Source: Phyllostachys edulis (Eukaryota; Streptophyta; Magnoliopsida; Poales; Poaceae). From it: a DNA stretch of 64,000 bases. Shown in pieces: positions 1-10,421 of the stretch. A program made the translations under genes and the position numbers. The stretch lies in the NCBI GenBank assembly GCA_036346405.1, contig CM070566.1, positions 13,759,533 through 13,823,532 of the forward strand. The letters are read 5' to 3'. How positions within the stretch are numbered: the first letter of the stretch is position 1; each line of letters opens with the position of its first letter. The notes under the pieces were generated by a model, which was not told the origin of the DNA, made no database searches, and saw only the letters and a list, made by a program, of their open reading frames with translations.

Positions 1-1080
1 CCAAATGAGCACATCGATGCAAAGAAAAACAGATCAAGTGTGATAATAGCAAACACTAGTGTAGGATATACTCCCTTATTGGATCACCCATAGCTGCCCA
101 GATCCAATGCGATTTTAATTTCCAAACCACTTGGTGCTCGCTTCCGATGGCAATCCATCACAGTGGAACTCGCAAGCTACTGCCGCCAGCGTTGCCCCAA
201 CGACGGGAGGGAGGCCAAGTGTTTCGATCTGGTGGAGGACGGCAGGGCTCGCAAGATTGGAGCTTCAACTGCGGACAATGGTGGCAAGTGAGCAGTGGCA
301 GATCTAGAAGAAAAACAACCGGGTGTCCCTCATATATTGATTCACATGTATATAGAGTCACTGAGCTTATATTACGGAGTGCACACCTATATATACATAA
401 GTTTTAATAAGATAAAATAAAATTGGATCTGATGTCCTGTGCACCCCATAGCCTTTCTTAGATCCATCCATGCAAGTGAGGATGAGCCGATGAGGGCGCG
501 AAGAAGAATCCAAGAGAGATGGAGGCTGAGGCAATGAACCGCAGGCTGCTCCTTCGGGCACGCGAGGCAGGCTGGCTTGGCAGGGCCAGCCCAAGTTGCT
601 CCTCCCTTCCCCTTTAATTCTTCAGTTGTTCTCACGGGTAGCTAAAAAATGGGCTGGGTTTTGCTTTGTTTGCTGCTGCTAATCGCTTCAGTGGTTCAGA
701 CTTCAGAGCATGTATATATTATAGTATCATTTATATTTGTCATACTTGTTAGCATTTTGTTATTGCACCGAAAATCGTCGTATTGTTCCACAATTTAGCA
801 TCAACTCTGGTAAACGTAGTATTTACCGATGTCGCATCTAAATAAATTGGTATTTACGAAACCGAACCATATTATAAATTATACTGTATTTACCGAATTA
901 ATAACACCATATTTACATTATGAACAGTATTTACCAAACAAACCGAATGAACAACGCTAATTTTAGAGACCGTACCGATGTCCAAAACAACTGGTTGATG
1001 TGACTGAAGGGGGTAGTATTTATCCCAAACTTAGAATTTGCAAAAAGAATTTCAAAATATTCCCAAAGCGAGAAACCGAG
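1..1080. other. Intergenic DNA, no gene recognised
   Basis: No protein family is recognisable on either strand; the short ORFs at 150-630 show no domain. Between about 770 and 990 the short motif TATTTACC recurs several times in AT-rich DNA, which suggests a decayed repeat, but no terminal structure was found. Confidence 0.5.
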
Positions 1081-1604
1081 GGGTTGTTTGGTTTGCTACC
1101 AATTATTACCAATGCTTGCCAAGTTTTTTTTGGGTTAAAATAGCAATGTTTACGCTCGCAATAGCAAAAATAACCCCCTTCGAAGATCAATGCCAAAAAT
1201 GGCACAACAGAGCCACCGATAGGGGACACGTTGCCGAGTCCGCACACCAGGCGCCCAAAGCCCCTCATCCAGCGCTACCGAGCAGAGCCACCGAGTCCAT
1301 GCGGCAGGGGCACGGACATGCTGACGTGCCTCATGACTATGCCCCTAGCGCACAGACTCGACAACTCTGTGCCTGGGGCACGCGGAAGAGGTGTTCCGAG
1401 CGCCTGGTGTGTGGACTCAGCGACATGTCACCCACCGGCAGCCTCATGGTGCCATTTTTGGTATTGATGTAGAGAGGGGGCTAGATTTTCTATTGTGCGT
1501 GTAAAAAATGCTATTCTAGCCAAAAAAAAATCATGCTTGTCTTACGAAACTTTGGTAGTGCTGATCACACTATACCATGACATAGAATTAAGGGCAATTA
1601 ATTG
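1081..1604. mobile_element. MITE-like element interrupted by a second element
   Basis: The left end (GGGGTTGTTTGGTTTGCTAC) and the right end (an AAACTTTGGTAG segment followed by ATTAAGGGCAATTAATTGC) match the ends of the compact element at 5915-6126, which starts GGGGCTATTTGGTTTG and ends TATTAAGGGCAATCAAAC. Removing the nested foldback element at 1133-1521 leaves about 135 bp, the size of a MITE. No convincing target-site duplication was found, so the superfamily is unresolved. Confidence 0.5.
1133..1521. mobile_element. Foldback element with long inverted repeats
   Basis: The left arm (1133-1257) is an imperfect inverted copy of the right arm (1399-1521). GGGTTAAAATAGCA at the left end pairs with the complement of the right end, GGCTAGAATAGCA. 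The inner arm sequences (TGCCAAAAATGGCAC, then CACACCAGGCGC) also pair. The arms are about 125 bp each with a loop of about 140 bp, and there is no coding capacity. The long TIR suggests a Mutator-type foldback MITE, but no clear 9-bp duplication was found. The ORFs drawn across it are accidental. Confidence 0.6.
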
Positions 1605-2837
1605 CTGAAGAAATGGGATGAGTGGCAAAACATGTGCCAGCAATGTCCAAGAGATTATGGGTCCCGTTATCTATCGGCAATAACTATTATCTAGAACAAT
1701 TTATCTGCCGGCAATATTTTTAAGTTAGCTACAATACATCTGCCCTTACAAAAGTCAACCAGGTCAACCTATCTACCGGGGATACCCTTTGGGAGGAAAG
1801 ATGAAAAAAAATTGACTCGGGCGCGAAGACTACGGTACTTCCGCTGAAACCTTATCCTCAAAATCCTCCCAACGCCTCCTGCTGTCCCCGACCACACCTC
1901 CCAGCGCCGCCCTCCTCCGACCCCCCCACCACCCCACGCCACCATCCTCCCGGTTGCCCTCCTCCCAGCGCCACCCTCCTCCCCGGGCCAAGGTATCCCT
2001 CTCCTCAGTCTCAACCGTCGTGGCAGAGACCGCCTCTTCCCCTTCGCCCATGGCTTCGCAACTACCCTCATCCCCTTCGCCCGTGACGGCTCCGCCGCTC
2101 CCACTGTCCCCTTCTCTCCTTCACCCGTGTCAGCTCCACCTCGACGCCCGCATCCTCCCCATAGCCCCCTTCTCTCCTTCGCCCGCAACGCCTCCCACTC
2201 GGCGCTCGCATCCTCCCATTCACACGCGTCGCCCCCCTCCCCTTCACTCCCGGTGTTGCCTCTTCCCCTTCGCCTGTGCGCCGGCCCGTGACCGCGCCTC
2301 CTGCCTGTGTTGCTCTCCTCTGCCTCACGTGTCCCCGCTAGCTCCTTTCCTCTTTCTCCCCTCGCCTCCTCCTATCTGCCACCGCCTCTCCCCGCACGCC
2401 GCCTTCCTCTCCCGTCCTCTCTTCTCCCCTTGTCTTCCCTATTTCTTCTCCATGTGAAATCTTCGGCCGGAGCTTGACCTCACGGTGTCGCCTCCTCTAG
2501 ATGCTCTCGGCCACGTCCTCCTCTCTGGACATCGCCTCCTCCCTGGCGCCGCCGCCGCCGCTCGACCGTTGGGCCCAGCTCCGGTTGTTCGGCCCCGTGC
2601 GCGCTCATTGTCCTCCCCTCCCCACGTGCTTGAGGTTCGGCCCACCCGTGCTCGCCCGTGCATCGGCCCATGACCGCGCCTCTTGCCAGCTCGGCCTCCG
2701 GCCACCGGCCGCCTTGGCTTGGTCCCCGTGTGCCTGTATTTGATTTCCCACACTGTTTTTCTTCTCCTGTTGTGCTTTCGGTTCCATGGTTTGGACTTGA
2801 CTCACTAATTGATTTTGTTGTGTTCCTACATGGATGA
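1605..2837. other. C-rich intergenic DNA, no gene supported
   Basis: From about 1850 to 2740 the plus strand is strongly pyrimidine- and GC-rich, which opens long ORFs in several frames of low-complexity Pro/Ser/Arg composition. No domain is recognisable. It could be a GC-rich 5' leader belonging to the ARF fragment that follows. Confidence 0.4.
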
Positions 2838-3100
2838 GATTCCTAGATGTGGGCTGAGGCATGGTGAATGTGCAGATTGCGGGTGGCTGTCAAGGTTGCC
2901 ACGCACTGAAGTATACTACTCCCCTTCCTCTCTATCCCTCTCCCTCCCCTTGCTATGTGATGAATCGATTTGATGAAATGCTACTATTAGTGTTCTCTAT
3001 GACATGTTGAGTTCATATTGGGGTGGTTCTGTTGTGGGCAAAAATAATAGTGGGGGAAGATGATGGCTACCTTGATGGGCTTTGTCGGTTTGGGGAGATG
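2838..3100 (+). repeat. Dispersed duplicate, copy 1 (partner at 38838-39090)
   Basis: This segment shares a colinear, diverged sequence with 38838-39090. Landmarks in both are GCGCACTGA or ACGCACTGA followed by a GTAT-type junction, a CCCCTTCCTCTCTA tract, TGTGATGAA-type sequence, a GTTGTGTTCATA or GTTGAGTTCATA block, and GTGAGCAAAAA or GTGGGCAAAAA. Copy 1 lies just upstream of the ARF exons, so both copies may derive from the 5' leader or first intron of an ARF-like gene; that link is inferred. Confidence 0.55.
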
Positions 3101-3608
3101 GCGTGAATTGACCCGTCGGTCGGTATCGATCGAGCGTTTTGATTTCTTGCTTTAACTGCCAACTCTCCAAGATTTATTAAAAGGATGCTAGAATTCAGCT
3201 ACTTATGCAGGAAACCTATTCGAGGTGTTATGCGTTATATCTTGTTTGCTTCTGCTATTTCTCTCTAGATCTTTTTTTTTTCTGTAGGTTTCGCTTCACA
3301 ATAGCTTACACACGTGTTCGCGCTTTCACTGATAGGAGGAAAAGCTTGTTTAATTACAGTGTGCATGGCAAAATTTTCTATGAAACAGGGCCTTGTTGTT
3401 AGCTTGATAATAGATGCAAATAGGAAAGTGATGGAGCTATGCATGCAGTGCTACTCCTACTTTAGAATTGTGTAGTAATTATGGTTCAATTAATTCATAA
3501 TCAACGGATATAGTTTGTCACCATACAATCAGAGAAAAAGACCTCTTCATTTCCATGCCTACACTCTTGATGAATTTTCATTTAGTGAAATATAATGCTT
3601 TTGTGTAG

Positions 3609-4204
3609 GGAGTTCTAGCGATGCATTGTACAGGAAGCTCTCGCATGCTTTCGCTGGGTCGTTGGTCACAACGCCTTGCCAAGGCGAGCGGGTTTACTAC
3701 TTCCCCCAGGGTCATATGGAACAGGTATATCTGCCCATATATTCGTATTTTCTCTTCTTGATGTCCCATAACCAAGGAATTTGCTGCTTACTTACAAACA
3801 GTAGCTGTTTGTATTGCAAAATTTTCCCTTTCTTCTTATGTTAGAATGTCAGCATAGTTTTGCTTCTGCAGAAATAGAATTCACTTTTTTCTGTCCTATC
3901 TTTTGAACTGATCATCAAATGTTTCTTCTATAGCTTGAAGCGTCTACAGATCAAAAGCTTGACCAGCACTTACCATTATTTAATCTACCATCTAAGATCC
4001 CGTGCAAGGTGATGCATGTACAACTTAGGGTAAGCGTTTTTACATCTTATGGTCTGGTGTAGTCTCCCTTTATGCAAGTTTCACTGTAATGTTTATAATT
4101 TAGCTGAGATCCTGTAGTTTGCTCACTGGTTTTCCTCTGGAATGCAGGCTGAAATTGATTCAGATGCAGTTTATGCTCAAATTCTGCTGCAACCAAAAAC
4201 AAAT
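3609..4204 (+). pseudogene. Auxin response factor (ARF) gene fragment, 5' exons only
   Basis: Three consecutive exons read as the N-terminal part of an ARF, the transcription factors that bind auxin-response elements through a B3 domain. Exon 3609-3724 reads SSDALYRKLSHAFAGSLVTT and then QGERVYYFPQGHMEQ. Exon 3934-4029 reads LEASTDQKLDQHLP and then FNLPSKIPCKV. Exon 4148-4204 reads AEIDSDAVYAQILLQPKTN. Each is bounded by AG and GT (GTATAT, GTAAGC, GTGAGC), so the introns are kept and this is not a retrocopy. The conserved ELWHACAG of ARFs has become KLSHAFAG, and the B3, middle and PB1 regions are absent; sequence after about 4400 belongs to another gene family. It cannot encode a working ARF. 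Confidence 0.8.
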
Positions 4205-4504
4205 GTGAGCAGACTCTCTTATTTCATTTTCTTTCTGGATCATACTTTCCTATTTCTGCACATTCCTGCAATATAGTGCACTTGTTAACATCATGTAGTC
4301 TTTTCATTCCCGCGATTGACTTATCTAATTCTATTGCATGCTCATTTTTATATGTGTATGATCTGATTTGTTAGGTTAGCCAAGAGGAGTGTGCAACAAT
4401 ACAGATCCTTTAGTTACAGGACACCTAAATAATCGATTAGTTATAGTACGCATAGATTGGCAGCCCACAAGAATAACGAAAGCAGCTGAGCTTAAAGGCA
4501 ACAG

Positions 4505-4958
4505 ATGTAGAATTCAATGCAATTAAGGCTGCATAAAATTCTGAAATGACCAAGGTCAAGAGGGTTGGAGTGGAGTTCCTAAATGAGGCTACTCAGGAGA
4601 TTAAGCCTTGCTAGATCAAACCAACTCCAGGTAACCATGCATTCTTAGTCTAAGTAGTTCTTTACATCAGTATCTCCTGCCGATTTGTATGCTTACTGAC
4701 ACAAACACTTATGATTTCTGCAGAGGTTCAACAGTCTATCAGTTTAGTTACATTCTCATTGACTAATGGTCCTGCATACCATATCTCATAGATATGCCTG
4801 CAACTTGGAACTTGTCCATATAACTGTGTAGACCAAAAAGATATTGTGTTTTAATTCTTGACCTTTTTTTGCAGATTTCTGATGCTTTAGTTATCGCAAT
4901 GTATCTAGGTGCAACACTTAGACTTCCAGAAATGAGAGGAAATAGTATTAAGGGCAAT
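4505..4958 (+). pseudogene. GT106 (O-fucosyltransferase-like / MSR) gene fragment
   Basis: Three exon-like blocks read as part of a plant GT106 protein, a family of Golgi glycosyltransferases that includes the mannan-synthesis-related proteins. Block 1 (about 4545-4630) reads VEFLNEATQEIKPC, stop, IKPTP. Block 2 (4724-4791) reads VQQSISLVTFSLTNGPAYHI. Block 3 (4875 onward) reads ISDALVIAMYLGATLRLPEM. The frame continues across both junctions. Lesions are a TAG where a Trp codon is expected before IKPTP and a donor site reading ATATG instead of GTATG after 4791. Block 3 loses similarity where it meets a 17-bp string shared with the MITE at 5915-6126. It lies directly after the ARF exons on the same strand. 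Confidence 0.65.
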
Positions 4959-5914
4959 AATTACACTTACACTTAGCCTTTCAACCATTGCTGGTACAGT
5001 TGGTTATATTCCACCAGGTAAGACAAAACTATTTTGATTCAGTTTGAGCACTTAATTATCAGCTTAAGCTGAAACAATTGAGGAGTGAATATTTCATGCT
5101 ATTCATTGTTGATGTCATCTATTTATGGTTCATAGCGAAGTCATCAAATCATTTCCTCGACTGCAATTCTGTTTGAACATTAGGTGCAAACTTCAATTGA
5201 CCATAATTCTGTCTAATCTGAAAGGCTTGATTTGTTTTCTGAATTTCTAGAGGAAATAATTTTCTTTCTTTCACCCTCTTGATTTAGGTTCACCCCATCC
5301 AATGTGTTGTCATCTACTACATTTGTAGTTTGTCTGTCAGTCATCCAAATTGAAACATTTCTCCTACTCCAGACAGGGGTAAATCAATTTTGTCGGCCTG
5401 AACTCCGGACATTTCTCCTAGTATAAACAAAGTTTGCAAACATCGTTTGCCTCACCACGAAGTCAGTGTATGTATTAGTACTTCCATCGATCGAACAGCT
5501 CAGCCTCAACTTATAAATTATAGTTGACTGTTAAGCTGTACTTAAGTATATTTTTCGATAGGGTTGTATCTGTTTTTATAAGGTTGTACTTAAAAAATTA
5601 TTTGCAAAAGAACGTGCTATCTTCCAAATTAACAAACAATGATAGGTAATAGATGCTTCACCGTTTACCCCTTTATCTGGACATTGCTTAAACTCAAAGC
5701 TCCTTGAAAACATACATTTTTACAGAACGTTCACACGAGACTGCAAACTACACATTCATTCCTGCACCTAGAACCTCACCCCATACATCGTTATAGCTTT
5801 TCTCAATACGGGTGCAGCAAAGCTCACCAAACGTCCTAGTAAGGTACAACCTGCAGCAACAGACCACACAAGAAAGTTCCTTTGCTTTTGCCAGCATGTT
5901 ATGGGTCCGCTTCT
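4959..5914. other. Intergenic DNA, no gene recognised
   Basis: The DNA is AT-rich. A short minus-strand reading frame near 5780-5900 (VAAGCTLLGRLVSFAAPVL) looks protein-like but matches no family I recognise. No promoter, repeat or RNA gene was seen. Confidence 0.4.
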
Positions 5915-6126
5915 GGGGCTATTTGGTTTGACGACAAATTTGCCCCACCGAACCTTAGCCAAATTTTGTCACCAGACTATTTACCAATATTTTGGTCAAA
6001 GATTAACAACATAATGGACTAGAGTGCTAAGGGAGAGGAGAATCTTGTCAAAGTTTGGTAGCAAACCAAATACTTGCCAAATTTGACACTACACCATGGC
6101 ATAGTATTAAGGGCAATCAAACTGCC
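5915..6126. mobile_element. MITE-like element, about 212 bp
   Basis: It begins GGGGCTATTTGGTTTG and ends GGGCAATCAAACTGCC, whose complement GGCAGTTTGATTGCCC is an imperfect inverted match of the start. Internal pieces (AAATTTGCC on the left, TTGGTAGCAAACCAAATA on the right) add further inverted symmetry. The ends match those of 1081-1604. There is no coding capacity and no unambiguous target-site duplication. Confidence 0.55.
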
Positions 6127-7937
6127 GGTCATGATATAAATGATGCAACATCATAATTAATCATTTACACAACTCATCTCATTAACTCAGTATCTCGTTC
6201 TCATTATCTCAATATCATAATCTCATTAACTCAATATCTCAATATCATGTATATGAATAAGTTTAACAAAAGCATAATAAATAACATGATAGGTAATATC
6301 AATGACAATAGAGAACAACCTATTGTTCACCACTCTACCATGTACTTGCCTCTTAGCCCTTCAAAGCCGAATGACAAAATTGTGGCACGACGCATGAGGC
6401 CACAGTTCCTGAACAAGCAAGTAAAAACACACACTCAAAAAACATCATCAAAATCATATCATCACAATACAAACCCGTCACACTGATCGATCTCGCATGC
6501 TTACGCCCAACCGACCGAATTAACCCAAATCTACCGGACACACTACCCGCTGTCCCAGTAGTAAAATATCTCTAACTTATTCAACCGGACTCCAAATTCA
6601 ACCAGTTAGGACTTTCTGGGATCCTTGTGAAACAACCTACATTTTCCTAGTTACGATAAAACTCCGATTCTATCATTTTCTACCCTGTTTCTTTACCCGA
6701 AAACATATATGATATCTTCTAGACAGTAGACTTCCAAAATTCATATCTTTTAATCTACAAATCTAAAAATTATATTCTTAGACTTTATGGAAACCTTAAG
6801 AACGTACCTACAACATTCATGTTGGCCAAATTCCCAGATTAACTAATCTACTATTTTTAATCTACTAATTACTGCAGACTGTCAACACACGATAAACACT
6901 ACCGAACAGTAGAACTATAAAATTCATATCTCACAATCTGTGTATCGGATTGACATGAATAAAAATTCTACCGAAAGCTATCGAAATTCTCTACAACTCT
7001 CTAGTAGATGAAATTCTCAAATTATGCCTCTACATTACCCGTAAAATATAGTACAACAGTATTGCAGACCAAACCGACCTACTACCCGATCTTCCCCCGA
7101 TGACCACTTGCCAAGATTCCCATCTAGCCTCTGTGCAAAAACAACCACAACGTGTACAAAGCCATACTAATCAATCTCCATAAAGCTACTGTTGGAAACT
7201 GGCATAAACATGCACAACACAGACTTGAACTTCTAGTCAATGCTACTATACAAAAGACAACAAACGCATACAAAACAACAAAGGGAAAACATGTCACCAC
7301 CTACTGCTCAGAACTGATTGAATCAATACAAAAGATGAAGCATACTTTCTAGTTGCAGCAGTGCATGCAACAACATCTTTGTTTTCTTCCCTCTCTCGGC
7401 AGCACGCATCCATGCAGCAGCAAGTGGCATGCAGCAGCCCGTGGTGCTAGCTAGCGGCAGCACATGCATGCAGATTGCTAGCAGCACATGAGGCAGCCGG
7501 TCGGTCGGTAGGGCAGCACATGAGGCAGCCTGTCGGTAGACTGATTGCTAGCAGCACCGACCTGGCTCATGTAGAGCTAACGCAACTGGCAGCAGGGCCG
7601 GTCGGCAGGGCAAGCGGGCGGCTAGTAGGCGGCTGGCGCAGGGCGTGCGGCCCGTTGGCGCTTGGAGGTAGGGCAGATGGTGCAATGCATGGCTGGCGGC
7701 TCCAGGGCAGGCGGCCAGGGGTAAAACTAGGGCCGGCTGTGGTAGGGCGGTGGCTGTTGGTGCTAGGCTAGGGTTTTGGTTGGTCCCTCCCTTATATTGC
7801 TTAAAAAGGGTGGGCCAGCCTTCATCTTGAGCCATGGACCGAAGGCCCACTTATTTTCCCCATAAATTTCTGAATTTTTAACTCCCAATTTTCCATCTGC
7901 CAAATTCTAACTCTTAATCATTAATCGGGATATTACA
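6127..7937 (+). mobile_element. 5'-truncated LTR related to the solo LTR at 41461-43742
   Basis: The 3' end, GGGATATTACA at 7927-7937, is identical to that of the solo LTR. The interior shares diverged colinear landmarks, including AAAATTCATATCTTTT followed by a CTACAAAT or CTAGAAAT block, CTGAATTTTT near the 3' end, and a GC-rich stretch before the terminus. The conserved 5' terminus TGTAACACCC is missing; the left side abuts the MITE at 5915-6126. Short ORFs inside are not supported. Inside it, 7484-7530 holds a small tandem repeat of a GCAGCACATGAGGCAGCC unit. Confidence 0.5.
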
Positions 7938-7985
7938 CTAACGCACTCTCAAATATCTTATAAGCGCAATGCCACCAGCACTTAC

Positions 7986-8497
7986 TAGGTTCCGACAACA
8001 CGTTTGGTGACATCTTGTGATTGATCACTTCCAAGTAGCCTTGCTAAGCCAAAATCAGAAATATGGGGATTAAATTCAGAGTCTAAAAGAACATTGCTAG
8101 CTTTGAGGACCCGATGAATTATCTTCAGTTGAGAATCTTCATGAAGATATTTGTAAGCCTCGAGCAATCCCATTGACTATCTGAAATCTCCTTCCCCAAT
8201 CTAGCTCACTACTTCTCTCAGGATCTGTCACACAGAAAAAGAAACCTCAAAATTATACATAATAAATTCCAATTGTTGTTTCACTATTGCAAAATGATGA
8301 TGAGTTACATACCAAAAAGAATGTTGTCGAGGATTTTGTTGGGTATGTATTCATACACAAGAAATTTCTCATGTTCTTCCAAGCAAACACCGACAAGCCT
8401 CACCAAATTCTTGTGTTGAAGCTTAGCAACCAAAACAAGGTCATTTTTCAACCAAGAGCCTTTTCAGTGCTATTTCTTGATCATCAGGGAGGATTCC
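7986..8497 (-). pseudogene. Cysteine-rich receptor-like kinase (DUF26/CRK type) fragment
   Basis: Two minus-strand exons encode part of a CRK-type Ser/Thr kinase domain. Exon A (8497-8313) reads ILPDDQEIALKRL and then LVLVAKLQHKNLVRLVGVCL and FLVYEYIPNKILDNILF. Exon B (8224-7986) reads DPERSSELDWGRRFQIVNG, HEDSQLKIIHRVLKASNVLL and DFGLARLLGSDQ, and ends RVVGT. The 88-bp intron has GT-AG ends and the phase joins D across it. Lesions: exon A loses about nine residues and the frame between KRL and LVLVAK; exon B carries a single extra A before YLHE; and the catalytic-loop HRD is HRV, so the catalytic base Asp is lost. The extracellular and C-terminal kinase parts are absent. Confidence 0.8.
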
Positions 8498-8630
8498 CTA
8501 TACAAATGGAGATATTTATTCACTAAAACTACAAAATACAGAATAAAAAGGCTATAGTGAAAGGGTATAATTAGTACATTAATTGTAGGCTAGCATCCTA
8601 GTGATCACATAATAACATACTTGATGATGA
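8498..8630. other. Short spacer
   Basis: AT-rich spacer between the kinase fragment and the gypsy-derived element. No feature was seen. Confidence 0.4.
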
Positions 8631-9324
8631 TGTCATCGTGGGCGCCCACCGCCCCACTCAAGCATAAGCGGCGCTTTAGAGAACCCTGAAGGGCTCGGCG
8701 ACACGACAGGCCGGCTCCGAAGACGGTCCCGACTGAGGGTCTCCGAGGTGGCCCAAGGCCCCCGGCGACACTTCCGGAGGCTTCGGAGGCGGTCCCGACG
8801 AAGGGTCCCCGGGGGGCCCGAGGCCCCCGGCGACACTTCGGGAGGCTCCGCAGGCAACCCGCGGGGAAACTCCGAAGGCTCCAGAGGGATCCCCGAGGGC
8901 CCAGAAGGAAACATCGAAGGCACCGCCAAGGGGACCCCGCATGCTCATCCGAAGTGGGGGTCTCCGAAGGGTCCTTGTAACCAGCAACGAGGACGCAGCA
9001 AGGATGGACCGGGATCACCGCCTGGGTGAGCTAGGTCTAGGAGGGTCCACCGTGCGCCCAGGGCTACTCCTAGGCTGGAAAACACCCCTGCTACCCCTAT
9101 GAGTGGCGTACTTTTGTAGAGGTGAGAGTGTAATTCCATGTACCCGGCCGAAAGGGCTATAAATAGCCTCCTTCCCCCACCATGTAAAAAGAAAAAAAAA
9201 TATTCCTGAGCAATAAACACAAACCCACTTCAGCATCTCTAGTCCGAACCTCTCACTCGGGGCCCCTCGTCCTGAAGCTAAGGGTCCCCCCTTTATTTGT
9301 TGTCTGGTTCTTTTTACTCTGACG
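8631..9324 (+). repeat. 5' LTR of the non-autonomous gypsy element
   Basis: The 694-bp repeat matches 10422-11090. It has a GC-rich first half with a recurring CCCCCGGCGACACTTC-type motif, a TATA box at 9157-9166 and an A-rich stretch (AAAAAGAAAAAAAAATATTC) near 9186. It ends TTTTACTCTGACG, where the final A of the canonical CA has become G. Confidence 0.75.
9157..9166 (+). promoter_or_regulatory. TATA box in the 5' LTR
   Basis: CTATAAATAG lies in the second half of the LTR, inside GGGCTATAAATAGCC. The same box is at 10918-10927 in the other LTR. Confidence 0.6.
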
Positions 9325-9336
9325 GTTAGCGCGTCA

Positions 9337-9702
9337 GTGGGGTTCTGCGAGAAGGTCGAGACTCGAAGCATCAGATGGCCTCAGCAGGTCAAGGCGTCAA
9401 AGTTTCATGGTAGAAGCGCTGACCATAAACTACTTGACCCCAACACGCCGAGGGCCAAGAGGAGCAAGACGTCTGCCGCGGCAGCGGCCGCCGTGCAGAC
9501 CGCAGAGGAGGAAGCAAACAACTCCACGCATGGTGACATCATCGGGGGTGGTGTCCCACCCACCGAGGGGGGTGACGTCCCGCCCACCGAGGCGTCCCTC
9601 CCCAACCCCCAACCTCTAGGCCAAACCACCGGAGCCGCGGCAGTAACCCAAGAGGCCTACGAGGCCCTCGGTGGTGGTGACCTCCCGGAGGTGCTCGACT
9701 GA
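9337..9702 (+). pseudogene. gag N-terminal remnant
   Basis: The 121-codon frame contains PNTPRAK-like, EEEANNSTHGD, NPQP and QEAYEALGG segments that match the start of the gag frame at 36139-35471 (PNTPRAKKA, EEEANNSTHGG, NPQPPAP, QQTYEALQ). It stops after about 120 codons. Downstream, around 9850, a further gag-like piece (PFEGITDE) appears in another frame. This is a decayed capsid-gene fragment and would not give a functional Gag; it shows which family the element derives from. Confidence 0.65.
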
Positions 9703-10421
9703 GGACTGACCTTGACCATGGGGTGGACTTACGATCATGACACCACCACCGGACCTTCCGAGATGGCCGGTGCCGCCCATAAACTCGTTAGCCGGGAGAT
9801 CCTAACTCCCGTTGAGCGTTTGGAAGCGGCCTGCCCAAAGATTTCAAGATGCCGGACGTTACGCCTTTCGAAGGCATCACCGACGAGGTCGGTCACAAGA
9901 GACTTCCCCAATTCACTAGTGTATGACACCTCCCCAGCGTTGTCCCTACCACGCTTCGACATAAGCGAAGCCTCGGGAGACGCCCTCGCAGCAAAGTCAA
10001 ACCACCGCAATTCCAGCAAGGCGCGACGCAAAGGAGCGGCAAGAGAGAAGGGCGGTTACGAAGGCGCCACATATTTATAGGCGGGCGCGGTTCACGGTCA
10101 GGATGCGAGCCGCCGTGGGCCACTCCGCGCGCGCCACGTGCAACCGGTGAACAAGAAACACCAGGACATTTACGCTGCACAGAACCCAAGGGTCGCCGCG
10201 TGGAATTTCAGCGAGCATCTGGCGCCATCGCAAACAAGCCCAAGGGCGACACCAACCGAGGCTGCGAGACTCATCGACAAAACACCTTCACCGACCTTCC
10301 AAACCCACGCCGCCAAGCCGGAGGGACGGTGTGCAGGACCTTCGGAGAAAGCGCGGTTTCAACCATGGCGATATGAATGGCATCACGACAAGTTCCATAG
10401 AGTACGCCAAAAGCGAGGGCT

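Noticed and set aside
1954..2457. 167-codon plus-strand ORF in C-rich DNA
   Set aside because: Low-complexity Pro/Ser/Leu composition in pyrimidine-rich sequence with long open frames on both strands; no domain or splice context.
4977..5020. LSLSTIAGTVGYIPPG before a GTAAG, resembling a receptor-kinase activation segment
   Set aside because: Only about 16 residues, with no flanking kinase motifs; likely chance.
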